This document shows, one piece after another, positions 45,965 to 54,601 of a stretch of DNA of 64,000 nt. The notes below the pieces were generated by a model. The model saw only the letters and a program-made list of their open reading frames with translations. It searched no databases and had not been told where the DNA came from. Source of the DNA: Myxococcales bacterium (GTDB lineage Bacteria; Myxococcota_A; UBA796; GCA-2862545); assembly GCA_019634415.1 (NCBI GenBank), contig JAHQVJ010000054.1:25759-89758 (forward strand), read 5' to 3'. The stretch's first letter is position 1. Each line of letters starts with the position of its first letter. Position numbers and translations under genes: made by a program.

Positions 45965-46416
45965 GGCGTGTGATCGCACAGTTCCAGGGGCAGGACTCCG
46001 CCATCGCCGCGGTCCACGGCATGGTGGCCCGCAGCTACTCGGTGGACGACCTGTCGCTGCGCGCGCTGCGTCCGAGCGGCGACGCCGTGGACGTGCCCAT
46101 CGGCGTGCAGTCCCACCTGTTCCACGGCCTCGTCATCGGCGGACTGCTGGCCGTTCCCATCGGAACTGCCATCGGCTGGACCACGGTGAGCGCGGACATG
46201 GCCCTGACCTTCGGCGTGCTGTCGTCGGGTGCCGGGGCGGCGGTGGGCGGTGCCATCGGGCTCGGCAGCTGGGCCGTGCACATCTCGAAGCGGGCCATCC
46301 CGGCCGATGCGAGCAGCTTCGTGGTGGTGGCCACGGTGCCCGAGGGTCGCGCCGAGGCCGCAGCAACGCTCCTGGAGCACCTGGGTGGCGTCGATGCTGC
46401 CCCCACGGAGACCTGA
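45961..46416 (+). CDS. Small protein with Gly-rich membrane hairpin (general stress protein 17M/DUF1269-like)
   Basis: 151 residues from ATG 45961. An N-terminal ferredoxin-like stretch (RRVIAQFQGQDSAIAAVHGM, SYSVDDLSL) precedes two hydrophobic Gly/Ala-rich segments (LVIGGLLAVPIGTAIGW, GVLSSGAGAAVGGAIGLGSW) and a second half-domain with FVVVATVPEGRAEAAATLLEH. This resembles DUF1269/YflT-type stress proteins. It is coupled to the upstream helical-protein gene. Probable location: inner membrane. Confidence 0.65.
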   Translation: MRRVIAQFQGQDSAIAAVHGMVARSYSVDDLSLRALRPSGDAVDVPIGVQSHLFHGLVIGGLLAVPIGTAIGWTTVSADMALTFGVLSSGAGAAVGGAIGLGSWAVHISKRAIPADASSFVVVATVPEGRAEAAATLLEHLGGVDAAPTET

Positions 46417-46460
46417 AACGCGACGCGCATCGAGCCGAAGGGCCTCCGCAGGAGGCTCCC

Positions 46461-46742
46461 ATGGTCCAGGCCGCGCAGTCCGTCCACGAGGTCCACGAGG
46501 CCGAGTCGTCGCCCCCCATCACCGTGCCCGACCGCCAGCCCGGCAAGAGCCACCGCGGGTTCGCCATCGGCATCCTGGTGGCAGGACAGCTCGCCCCGAT
46601 GCTGGCCTTCCTGCTGGCCATGAGCTTCCTGTACGGAGGACCGGGCACCGGCCCCATGTGGCTGATGGTGGCGGGCGTGCTCCCCGTAGCTGCCGCCGTC
46701 TTCGGCTTCGCCCTGTTCCTCGCCGAGGGCGAGCCAGGGTAG
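46461..46742 (+). CDS. Small two-helix membrane protein
   Basis: 93 residues from ATG 46461 with a clear AGGAGG upstream. A polar N-terminus of about 35 residues is followed by two hydrophobic helices (FAIGILVAGQLAPMLAFLLAM, MWLMVAGVLPVAAAVFGFALFL). No family recognised. It sits in the same plus-strand run as the other unknown genes here. Confidence 0.6.
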   Translation: MVQAAQSVHEVHEAESSPPITVPDRQPGKSHRGFAIGILVAGQLAPMLAFLLAMSFLYGGPGTGPMWLMVAGVLPVAAAVFGFALFLAEGEPG

Positions 46743-46794
46743 CGATGAACGGTCGGTCGCCCACCTACACTTCCTGTGATCCGGGAGGTGCTGT

Positions 46795-47835
46795 ATGTGG
46801 ATGCTCGCCGCTGCCGCGTTGGCGCAATCGCAGGTCAGCGAGGAGGTCGTCGTGTACGGCGATCCCTTCGCTCGCTGGGACGACGTTCGCTACGAGGTCC
46901 AGACGGAGCTGATGCTCCCGCTGGGGATCGAGCTGTCTCGGCGCGACGACGCCACGGTCCGCGCCGAGAGCGTGCAGATCCACGCTGTGCTGCGGTGCAA
47001 CAAGGAAGCGAAGCTCGGCAAGAAGCGCATGGAGGTGCGCTGCCGCATCGAAGATCTGGGGCTGCAGGCCATCGCCACGCGCTGGTCCAAGCCCAGCGAC
47101 CAGCCGCTGGTGGCGTCGGTACTCCAGCAGCTCGACGCGCGCATGACCGACGCGGACGTCCAGCTGCAGGTGCGCGCCGACGGAGGCGTGCCCAACGTGG
47201 ACCTGGAGGGAACCAACGACAGCCGTGACGTGCAGGATCGCGCGGCGGACGAGGCGCTGCGGGCGCTCCTCGGGCAGGTGATGGCGGCCTTCGCCCTGGT
47301 GGTGCCGAACCAGGGCACACGCCTCGGTGTGTTCGAAGAGAAGAACCCACCGCTGCTGCGCATCCCTGGCGTGCTGCCGTCGGGCGGCTCCACCCGCATG
47401 GTGCACACCGTGTCGCGGCGCGACATGACCCAGATCGTGCAGACCCTGGGCGAGGGAGGCGTGCAGCTGCCGTTGCCCAACGGGCGGGTCCAGAACTTCA
47501 TCCAGTGCATGGCCGAAGACGATCTGTGTGCCGAGCTGGAGCACGCCTTCCCGAAGGGCAACATGCTCGATCAGGATGCGCGCTACGACATCCGGGCCTC
47601 GGGGGTTGCCGCCTACGACCGAGCCACGGGGATCCTGTCGGAGCGGATCTGGCAGCTGCAGGCCCAGGGCCGGGTGATCGGTGCCAACGTGCGGCTTCCG
47701 CCCTACGTGAACCGAGGCCGTCTCACGCAGATCGAGCGAGACGCCCGACGAGACGTGGGCCCCACGCGACAGGTGGCAGCTCCGGGACAGCCCGCCCACG
47801 GTCTGCCACCGTGGGTCCCCCTCGAGGAGCCCTAG
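46795..47835 (+). CDS. Exported protein of unknown function
   Basis: 346 residues from ATG 46795 (GGGAGG upstream). The N-terminus MWMLAAAALAQSQ is a very short signal of the kind seen in several genes here. The body is soluble, alternating beta and helix (VQIHAVLRCNKEAKLGKKRMEVRCRIEDLGLQAI, DMTQIVQTLGEGGVQLPLPNGR), with four cysteines that could pair. A Pro-rich tail follows. I do not recognise the family. Its stop shares a CTAG with the convergent ubiquitin-like/zinc-finger gene, so the two transcripts overlap. Confidence 0.65.
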   Translation: MWMLAAAALAQSQVSEEVVVYGDPFARWDDVRYEVQTELMLPLGIELSRRDDATVRAESVQIHAVLRCNKEAKLGKKRMEVRCRIEDLGLQAIATRWSKPSDQPLVASVLQQLDARMTDADVQLQVRADGGVPNVDLEGTNDSRDVQDRAADEALRALLGQVMAAFALVVPNQGTRLGVFEEKNPPLLRIPGVLPSGGSTRMVHTVSRRDMTQIVQTLGEGGVQLPLPNGRVQNFIQCMAEDDLCAELEHAFPKGNMLDQDARYDIRASGVAAYDRATGILSERIWQLQAQGRVIGANVRLPPYVNRGRLTQIERDARRDVGPTRQVAAPGQPAHGLPPWVPLEEP

Positions 47836-48734
47836 CTCGGCGGCGCGAACCCGCAGACGCCGCACTGCGAGGAGTCCGGCGCGAGGGCCAACGACGCCTC
47901 GTGGCAGCCCTTGTGGAAGACGCGTCCACAGCCAAAGCCACAGTCCGACCGCAGGTCCACCGTGACCGGGTTGCCGCAGATCCCGCAGGGCCAGGTGGCC
48001 ATCGACTCCGCTTCTCGGATCTCCTTGAGGGACACCTCGGGTAGCGCCTCCACGGCGCCGAACCAAGCCAGCCAGCCCAGGAGCACGCCGAAGGCCCCCG
48101 CCACCACCGCCCCCGCGGCCGCCAACGCCACGTCGCTCCACAGCGCCCCGAGGGGCACCGCCAGCACGTGGGCCAGGACCAACAGCGGCAGAAACACCCC
48201 CATCGCCGTGAGCGGCACCCGCACCGAGCTGCCGCGCCCACCCCAGAGGTGACGGGCCAGCCCCGTGCAGAGCAGTGACAGCCCCACCCCCGGCAGCAGG
48301 GCCACCACCGGCCCCGCATTCACCGACAGCGCCCCCGCCCAGCCCAGCGTGAAGGCCACGACCGCCGTCAGGCTACTCCCGATGGCCCAGGTGCCCGAGG
48401 CCGGGTAGCCCCGGGCCTCCGGATAGGTGGGGGGGCGCTCCGCCAGCGCCGCCTCACGCGGCGGCTCTGGGAGCAGGTGCAGCAGCTCCCCCGCCACGAT
48501 GCCCAGCTCCTGCAGCTTCTCCTGGCGCTGCAGCAGTCGACCACGAGCCCGCAGGTAGTAGGCCCGCCGAGTGCCGTCTTCCCAGTAGGCCCCGAGCCCC
48601 GCGTCGCGAGCCACGCGCTGCGCCAGGTCCTCGGCGTCGAGGTAGGTCGGCACCACCATCTCCAGCATGCGCGGCTGCAGATCGATCACCTGGACGTGCA
48701 CCGAGACGGTGCCCGCTTCGCCCGGCACGCTCAC
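47832..48734 (-). CDS. Membrane protein with N-terminal ubiquitin-like domain and C-terminal C4HC3 (PHD/RING-variant) zinc finger
   Basis: 300 residues from GTG 48734, overlapping the upstream stop (GTGA). Residues about 10-92 look like a YukD/ubiquitin-type beta-grasp: VSVHVQVIDLQPRMLEM, a helix DAEDLAQRVARDAGL, YYLRARGRLLQRQEKLQELGI and GELLHLLP. Four hydrophobic helices follow (about 116-228). The C-terminus carries Cys250-x2-Cys253-x11-Cys265-x3-Cys269-x4-His274-x2-Cys277-x13-Cys291-x2-Cys294, the C4HC3 cross-brace spacing of PHD fingers. It is the last gene of the baseplate operon. In eukaryotes such fingers act in ubiquitin transfer or histone reading; in bacteria the function is open. 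The finger and the beta-grasp may well face the cytoplasm. Confidence 0.8.
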   Translation of the reverse strand: MSVPGEAGTVSVHVQVIDLQPRMLEMVVPTYLDAEDLAQRVARDAGLGAYWEDGTRRAYYLRARGRLLQRQEKLQELGIVAGELLHLLPEPPREAALAERPPTYPEARGYPASGTWAIGSSLTAVVAFTLGWAGALSVNAGPVVALLPGVGLSLLCTGLARHLWGGRGSSVRVPLTAMGVFLPLLVLAHVLAVPLGALWSDVALAAAGAVVAGAFGVLLGWLAWFGAVEALPEVSLKEIREAESMATWPCGICGNPVTVDLRSDCGFGCGRVFHKGCHEASLALAPDSSQCGVCGFAPPS

Positions 48735-49669
48735 CCGCGCATCGCCTCGACGGTCTCCTCCAGCTCCTCGTTGATGCGCTGCAGGGGTTGCAGCAGCCGC
48801 TCGAACTGGAGGAACCACCGCAGCCAGGTGTCGTCGCCCTGCTCCACCCCCGGGATCTCGGCGTTCACGCGGCGCACGAACTCGCGGAACTGGTCGATGC
48901 GCTCGGTGGTGTCGGGCAGTGGCTCGTAGAAGTCGTGGGCGTAGGTGATGAGCGATCCTGCCGTCCGGTAGAGCACGCGATCGCCAGTGCCCTCCTCGAT
49001 GAGCACGAACTCGGCGCTGATCAGGGCCCCCATGAACGCGATGAGCCCGATGGACTGCTCCTTGAGGGTGGAGGTGCGGAACAGGTTGGTGAGAATGCGA
49101 CGGTTGAGCCGGATGAACTCCACCACCCGGGGCTTCAGGTAGCTCTCGGCGGCGCGGATCTGGCGCCCCGCCCGCGGCACCGGGAGCTGCACCTGCACGA
49201 GGCGCCCCAAGCGCACGTTGAGGCGGGTGAGCGCCACCGCATCGGCATGCTCCTCGGAGGCCGGCAGCAAGCGCGGTGTCACCTCCTCGAGCACCCGCGC
49301 CTCCCGCAGATCCGAGGTATCGAACACCGGCCGCTGAGCATCGGAGTCGGGCCGCTCGATGTGGAAGAGCCACAGGATGTACTCACCGTCCTGCTTGGGC
49401 ACCTCCAGGGGCACCACCACGTCCTGCGGCAGGTGCACGCCTTGGCCCTGGGCAGTGATGCCGAACCCCGACTTCACCATGGCGGTGTACTTCTTCTTCT
49501 GCTGCTCCAGATCCACCTGCAGCCCCTGCACCACCCCGAAGCCGTGCATGAACAGCGCGTGACGCTGCAGCGACCGTCGGTGGTAGGTCTGCTCGTCGGC
49601 CAGATCCTGCGCCGTGAGCGCCAGGCCCTCGAAGGGGTTCAGTCGACGGAGGGGATGAGGAAAGGGCAT
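48731..49669 (-). CDS. Probable baseplate-associated protein of the contractile injection system
   Basis: 312 residues from ATG 49669. It begins RLNPFEGLALTAQDLADEQTYHRRSLQRH and HGFGVVQGLQVDLE, a pattern (G-x-x-L-x-x-x-D-L-x-x-EQ-Y, then H-G-x-G-V-V-x-G-L) that occurs in proteins encoded beside eCIS and tail baseplate genes and loosely resembles the start of type VI TssK. The middle is beta-rich and the C-terminus helical. It lies nine bases after the tail-protein-I-like gene and overlaps the zinc-finger gene, so it is part of the baseplate operon. Exact structural role unknown. Confidence 0.7.
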   Translation of the reverse strand: MPFPHPLRRLNPFEGLALTAQDLADEQTYHRRSLQRHALFMHGFGVVQGLQVDLEQQKKKYTAMVKSGFGITAQGQGVHLPQDVVVPLEVPKQDGEYILWLFHIERPDSDAQRPVFDTSDLREARVLEEVTPRLLPASEEHADAVALTRLNVRLGRLVQVQLPVPRAGRQIRAAESYLKPRVVEFIRLNRRILTNLFRTSTLKEQSIGLIAFMGALISAEFVLIEEGTGDRVLYRTAGSLITYAHDFYEPLPDTTERIDQFREFVRRVNAEIPGVEQGDDTWLRWFLQFERLLQPLQRINEELEETVEAMRG

Positions 49670-49678
49670 CGGGGAAAC

Positions 49679-50800
49679 CTACCTGAGGGAGTCGTCGAAG
49701 CGGATGACGAAGTGGATGTGGGTGGGACGCTCGGCGCTCACCACCTTCACGATGCGCCGCAGCACCTGGACGGCCCGCTCACCGAAGCGCTGGGCGAAGC
49801 GCTCGTGGGGCTCCAGCCGCAGCGTGAAGTAGCTGGTGGGCTTCCGAGGCCGTTGGCTCATCAGATACACCGCAGAGGGCTCCGAGCGCGTGTAGCGCTG
49901 GGTCACGTCGGTGCCTCCCACCAGCGTGGCGCCGTGGCCCAGCACCGCCTGCCGCGGAGCGCGCCGCTCCTCCACTCGGACGGGCGCGGAGGTGAGCACG
50001 CGCACCATCTCCTCGATGCCCGCTCGCGTGCCCCGGGTGCGCATGAGCCGGATCGCGCGCCGCACCAGCTCTCGCTGCTGATGCACGGGCAGCGAGCCGT
50101 CCAGATCGAAGCCCACCCAGCTGGCGAGCCAGGGCAGGAACCGGGGGTCCGCCTGCAGGGGATGGGTCAGATCCGGCAGTTGCTCGATCTGCTCCGTGAG
50201 CGTGGTCATCACGTGCTGGAACAGGAACAGGAAGCGCCGCATGGGATCGGCGTCCACCTCCACGTCCGTGCCCATTCGCGGCGGGAGCTCACCGCCGCGG
50301 TAGCGCTGCAGCGCCGGGTCCTGCGGTCGCTCCAGCTGCCGGGCGTGCACCGGCCCCTCCCCCTGGAAGATGGAGGGCAGAAAGCGCATGTAGCCCCGCA
50401 CCGGCACGTGCAGGACGATCTCGTCGTCGGCAGAGAGGTTGCGGGAGTCGCGTGCGGCTCCCAGCACCTCGGCCTCGATCTGCACCATGTGACCGGGCAC
50501 GAAGGTGCTGGCTGGCTGACCGTTGGGCAGCATCCTCCGGCCCTGGATCAGCGTGCGCTCACCGGTGCCGGTGTGGAACACCTCCACCGCCCGCACACAG
50601 CCCACGGTCTCCCCTCGCAGCGCCTCCACCAGGCGGTAGGTCACCTTGTTCGCCATGTTGCGCTGCAGGAACGTGCGGGCACTCGCCATGGGGAACTGGA
50701 TGGTGACCACCTGCTCGAGGTAGCGCAGATCCGAGGACGGAGGCTTCACGGCCAGGGCCGTGACGTCCTTGCGCACGGGGAGACGACGACGACGGCTCAT
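49679..50800 (-). CDS. Phage tail protein I-like baseplate protein (Pvc12/Afp12 type)
   Basis: 373 residues from ATG 50800, overlapping the baseplate J stop by ATGA. The central region (residues about 130-230) is the tail_P2_I/TIGR02242 pattern: GYMRFLPSIFQ, MRRFLFLFQHVMTTLTEQIEQLPDL, DPRFLPWLASWVGFDLDGSLP and RAIRLMRTRGTRAGIEEMVRVL. In phage and eCIS baseplates this protein pairs with the J-like protein in the wedge. The N-terminal 120 residues and the C-terminal beta-rich domain are typical extensions of the eCIS form. Confidence 0.87.
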   Translation of the reverse strand: MSRRRRLPVRKDVTALAVKPPSSDLRYLEQVVTIQFPMASARTFLQRNMANKVTYRLVEALRGETVGCVRAVEVFHTGTGERTLIQGRRMLPNGQPASTFVPGHMVQIEAEVLGAARDSRNLSADDEIVLHVPVRGYMRFLPSIFQGEGPVHARQLERPQDPALQRYRGGELPPRMGTDVEVDADPMRRFLFLFQHVMTTLTEQIEQLPDLTHPLQADPRFLPWLASWVGFDLDGSLPVHQQRELVRRAIRLMRTRGTRAGIEEMVRVLTSAPVRVEERRAPRQAVLGHGATLVGGTDVTQRYTRSEPSAVYLMSQRPRKPTSYFTLRLEPHERFAQRFGERAVQVLRRIVKVVSAERPTHIHFVIRFDDSLR

Positions 50801-53800
50801 GCCAGGGATTCCTCCGTGATCACCCTCACCTTGCGCGGCACGAACAGATCGTGCTCGTCGAGCACCTGGGTGTGGCCACCCTCCCCTCGCTCCCAGCCCG
50901 GCGTGGGGTCGTCGTCGTCGGGATCGATGGCGAAGACCTGCACCTCCGCCACGTGCCGCACCTCGCCCAGATCCGAGACCATGCGGCCGAAGTCCTGCGA
51001 GAACAGCGTGCCCTTGAAGGGCCACCCCGCACCGTCGAGCCCGCCCTCGTAGGGATCGAGGAAGCGACGCACCCATCGCTGTGCGTCGTCACGCACCACG
51101 AGCACGTTGGCGTTGGGCCGCAGCCGCACGGTCACGGCCACGTCGATGGGCTGGAAGGTGGCCAGTCGCACCTGAGGCTGGATGTTCACCAGGCAGCGCC
51201 GCGCCAGGTAGTTCTGCACGTGCTCCTTGAGACCCGTCGACAAGAACGGATCGGGCAGGATCTCCCCCTGGCGACGCATGGGCAGGATCACCACCTCCAC
51301 CTCGCCGTCGTCGGTCATCGCACCGTCGCAGGCGGCCCGAGCCACCTCGCCGGAGGCCTCCTGCGCGATGATCTCGAAGTCGAGCCGCGTGACGGCCCGG
51401 TCGCGACTGGTGAGCACCGACGGCGCCCGCCGGATGATCTCGTCGATGCTCTCGGCGTTGCGCCCACCGTTACCGGGCAGCGCATTGGCCACGGAGACCA
51501 CATCGGCCAGCCCCTCGGCCACCTCCACCCGCCACGGACCCACGTTGCCCGCCTCGCCGGGCACCACGTGGTACCGCTCGATGGACACGTTGTAGTTGCC
51601 GACGGGCAGCATGCGCCCACGGATCCCGTTGCCGAAGGTGAGCGTGCCCTCCACGGGATCGATCACGAACACCCGGTCGTCCTTGGTGGCCGTGAGCATG
51701 GAGTTGCCCGGCGCCCGGCGCCATTCCCGGCGCTCGCCGTCGTCTTCGGTGACCATCACGCGGATGTCGCCGAAGCGGTCGGGGTGCGGGAAGATCGCCG
51801 TCATGTCGTCGTCGGAGTGCACGTACAGCGGCGACCGGCGCAGCTTGATGGTCTGGTGGGGCGTGCCCACGCCCGAGAACTTCTCCATGCGGAACTCGTG
51901 CAGGTTCACGGCCTCCACGGTGTTCAGCATGAGGTGCGACAGGGGCGGGAGCGCCGGCAGCTCCTTGCCCGGGGGCGTGCGGAACAGGGCCCGCAGCCAC
52001 ACCCCCGCCTCCTCGGGATGGGTCACCACCTCGGGGTAGGCGAACTCCAGCACGCCGCTGCGATCGAGCTTGTAGCTGTCGTCGTCGTCGACGAGGCGAC
52101 GCCAGCCCAGCCGACCGGGCCCCGCCTGCTCGAGCTGCTCCCAGGTGACCTGCACGCCCATCGGTAGGTAGGCCTCCCCACGGCACTTGAACACCATGGC
52201 GTGGCGTGCCCCGGCGGGCAGCGGCTTGTCGAGCTTCAGATACAGGGCGGTGTGCTCGGTGGGCTCGGCTTCGTCGCCCACGTCGTCGCGGATGTCGATG
52301 AAGGTGTCGAAGGGGTGGTGCTCCGACAGGCGACCCGCCGAGCGCACGATGGCGCGGGACATGCGGCGGTTGTGCTCCCGTACCTCCACCATCGCCGTCT
52401 TGAGCCCCGGCATGGGCTGCTCGAAGGCCCCCTTGCCGAGCACGCCGTCCACCCCCATGCGCACGGCGTGCACCACCATCGCCACGGGCATGGGCGGCTT
52501 GTCGGGCTCGGTCTGCAGGGTGAGCTGCGCCCGCGTGAGCTCGAAGCGCAGCCAGGTGGTCTCCACCCCGCCGATCACCGAGCGGAACAGGCCCTTGAGG
52601 TGCTTCGCCGGATCGATCAGGAAGCGGATCCGACGCCGGGTGGGCTGCAACGCCCCGTCGGGGTCCACGTCGGCGAACGTGAACTTGGAGAACTCCTGCT
52701 CGTCGAGCGCGAGGACGCGCCAGGTGTCGGCGGCTCGGTAGGTCAGCTGCATGTGGTAGGCGTCGGCGGGCTCCTCCACCGGTTCCCCGTCCACCTCGAA
52801 CGACAGCTCCAACTCCACCAGGACGGGCCGCTTCGCCCGGTTGTCGAGCAGATCCGAGCCCACGAACAGCTTCATGCCCATCAGCGGCGGAAGGGTGACC
52901 GCAGGCTGGAACGGCATACGCGGCAGCGACGCCGGCTCGATGACCCCCGCGGCACCAGTCTCCGGCCCATAGGCCAGGTGCACGTCCACGGGGCGCATCC
53001 AGGTGGCGGCCACCTCCAGATCGGGCATCATCGCGCGCAGGTAGACGGCTTCGATGCGCTCGGCGCGCAGGTTGTAGCCGTCGGTGGCCATGTCGGTGAA
53101 GGGCCCGGTGAGCACCATCGACGTGCCCTGGTAGCGCACGCGCTCGGGCGGCACGGCCTCCCACTCCTCCCCCACGCGGAAGCTGAAGCGGTAGCGCGGG
53201 AAGTAGGCGTTGCGACCCGCGGGCATGCCGCGATCCACCAAGGTGAGGCGCACCGTCCACCCGGCACGGATGGGCGGCATGTCCTGCACGAAGAACTCGA
53301 CGTGGCGGCCGGTGGCCCGCACGTCCCAGTTGGTGATCAGGCGCTCCTCTCCACCCCGGTCGTCGCGCCAGGTGATCTCGAGGTCCTCCTGCATGCGCAA
53401 GGCCAGCCACCGCTCGTAGTCCACGCGACCGCGAATCCAGTGACGCTCCTTGTCGAGGACCGCCGGGATGGGGAACGGGTCGTCCTGCTGGCCGAAGTGG
53501 TCCACCTCGTGCTGGTCGGGCAGGTGCGCCGCGAGCCCCACGTCCACCATGCCGAGGACGGGCTCGGGCTCGGGCTCCACCACCATGTCCACCCAGCCGT
53601 CCGCGGTGAAGCGCTGCCACACGAACAGACCCGCGATGGGCAGCTCGTCGTCGTTGGCCGTTCGCAGCCGCACCCGTCCAGCGCTGCGCCCCTCCTCCAG
53701 CTCGAAGTCCATGAGTCGGAAGTCGTCGTGGGCCAGGTACAGGAACTGGTACGGCGTGTAGGCATGGGGCCCGTCGGCCGTGGGGTCCATGCGGAAGACC

Positions 53801-54312
53801 TGTACTCCGCGCCCCCCGCCGAACTGGAGCACCTGCTCGAGCTCTCCCTGGGCCTCCGCGCGAAGCTCTCGCACCATGGGGGTGGGTCCCGCTCGGACGG
53901 CCACCACCCGCTGCACCCGACAGTCGTGCACGGTGAGGCGGTCGTTCGTGACGAAGTGGATGGCCTCGGTGCCACCGGCCTGCTTGGTGGACACCCGGGT
54001 GAAGGCATCGACCTCCACCGACTCGCGCCCGTCCACGCGCACCGTGAAGGTGACGGGCACCGTGGCGGGCCGCGCGGGCCGTCGCTCTTCGCCGATGAAG
54101 TTGAGGAAGTGGACGTAGGTCTTGTCCGGCACGCGATTGAGCCGGAAGATGGTCATCTCCGTCATCCACGCGAAGAGCTGGACGAGGGTCATCCCCGGAT
54201 CGGCGTCCGACAGGTTGGTCCACTCGGGGCAGTACTGCGGAATCAGCGCTCGTGCTTCGCGGACGAGATCGTCATACCGCCGATCGTCGAGGTCGGGTGG
54301 CTTGATGGGCAT
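50797..54312 (-). CDS. Baseplate assembly protein J-like (Pvc11/Afp11 type)
   Basis: 1171 residues. The start matches the TIGR02243 baseplate family (LDDRRYDDLVREARALIPQY, PEWTNLSDADPGMTLVQLFAWMTEM, FRLNRVPDKTYVHFLNFIG). The middle 600 residues are beta-rich domains that probably face the host or fibres. The C-terminal 350 residues contain the J-like core: VEGTLTFGNGIRGRMLPVGNYNVSI, SIDEIIRRAPSVLTSRDRAVTRLDFE, and the final arms VAVTVRLRPNANVLVV. It is the largest wedge component, forming the ring around the spike. First gene of the leftward baseplate operon; a 289-base gap separates it from the divergent lipoprotein gene. Confidence 0.92.
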   Translation of the reverse strand: MPIKPPDLDDRRYDDLVREARALIPQYCPEWTNLSDADPGMTLVQLFAWMTEMTIFRLNRVPDKTYVHFLNFIGEERRPARPATVPVTFTVRVDGRESVEVDAFTRVSTKQAGGTEAIHFVTNDRLTVHDCRVQRVVAVRAGPTPMVRELRAEAQGELEQVLQFGGGRGVQVFRMDPTADGPHAYTPYQFLYLAHDDFRLMDFELEEGRSAGRVRLRTANDDELPIAGLFVWQRFTADGWVDMVVEPEPEPVLGMVDVGLAAHLPDQHEVDHFGQQDDPFPIPAVLDKERHWIRGRVDYERWLALRMQEDLEITWRDDRGGEERLITNWDVRATGRHVEFFVQDMPPIRAGWTVRLTLVDRGMPAGRNAYFPRYRFSFRVGEEWEAVPPERVRYQGTSMVLTGPFTDMATDGYNLRAERIEAVYLRAMMPDLEVAATWMRPVDVHLAYGPETGAAGVIEPASLPRMPFQPAVTLPPLMGMKLFVGSDLLDNRAKRPVLVELELSFEVDGEPVEEPADAYHMQLTYRAADTWRVLALDEQEFSKFTFADVDPDGALQPTRRRIRFLIDPAKHLKGLFRSVIGGVETTWLRFELTRAQLTLQTEPDKPPMPVAMVVHAVRMGVDGVLGKGAFEQPMPGLKTAMVEVREHNRRMSRAIVRSAGRLSEHHPFDTFIDIRDDVGDEAEPTEHTALYLKLDKPLPAGARHAMVFKCRGEAYLPMGVQVTWEQLEQAGPGRLGWRRLVDDDDSYKLDRSGVLEFAYPEVVTHPEEAGVWLRALFRTPPGKELPALPPLSHLMLNTVEAVNLHEFRMEKFSGVGTPHQTIKLRRSPLYVHSDDDMTAIFPHPDRFGDIRVMVTEDDGERREWRRAPGNSMLTATKDDRVFVIDPVEGTLTFGNGIRGRMLPVGNYNVSIERYHVVPGEAGNVGPWRVEVAEGLADVVSVANALPGNGGRNAESIDEIIRRAPSVLTSRDRAVTRLDFEIIAQEASGEVARAACDGAMTDDGEVEVVILPMRRQGEILPDPFLSTGLKEHVQNYLARRCLVNIQPQVRLATFQPIDVAVTVRLRPNANVLVVRDDAQRWVRRFLDPYEGGLDGAGWPFKGTLFSQDFGRMVSDLGEVRHVAEVQVFAIDPDDDDPTPGWERGEGGHTQVLDEHDLFVPRKVRVITEESLA

Positions 54313-54525
54313 GGCGGCAGCCTACTCCGCGGAACACACCCGCGTCGAAGCCGCAGCGAGATTTCGCTACAACCTGCACAATAGGCTCGTGCCCTGGGCA
54401 ACGGGAGATCGGAGTCGCGTGCGGGCGCGCCGAACGCTCCCACAGGAGGGTCGAGTGGAGGGCTCCAAAAAGATCGATCAAGACCGGAGTCCACCGGCAT
54501 TTCACCAGTACACGAGGAGAAAAAC

Positions 54526-54594
54526 ATGTCGAGGCACAGGACGTTCGCACCTCCCGTTCGTCCGGGGCCGGGGAGCCATCGCGCTGGCGAATGA
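54526..54594 (+). CDS. Short leader ORF (22 codons) before the beta-helix lipoprotein gene
   Basis: ATG 54526 is preceded by GAGGAGAAAAAC, the only strong ribosome binding site in this gap. The frame (MSRHRTFAPPVRPGPG...) ends at TGA 54592-54594, seven bases before the GTG of the lipoprotein gene, which has no good ribosome binding site of its own. This suggests translational coupling through a leader peptide. The remaining 213 bases back to the divergent baseplate gene show TAGGCT at 54382 (a possible -10) and nothing else recognisable. Confidence 0.45.
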   Translation: MSRHRTFAPPVRPGPGSHRAGE

Positions 54595-54601
54595 CCTGCG
54601 A

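Noticed and set aside
51470..54223. A 917-codon frame overlapping the baseplate J gene on the same strand
   Set aside because: It is a shadow in another frame: Arg/Ala/Gly-rich, no domain, while the baseplate J frame matches its family end to end.
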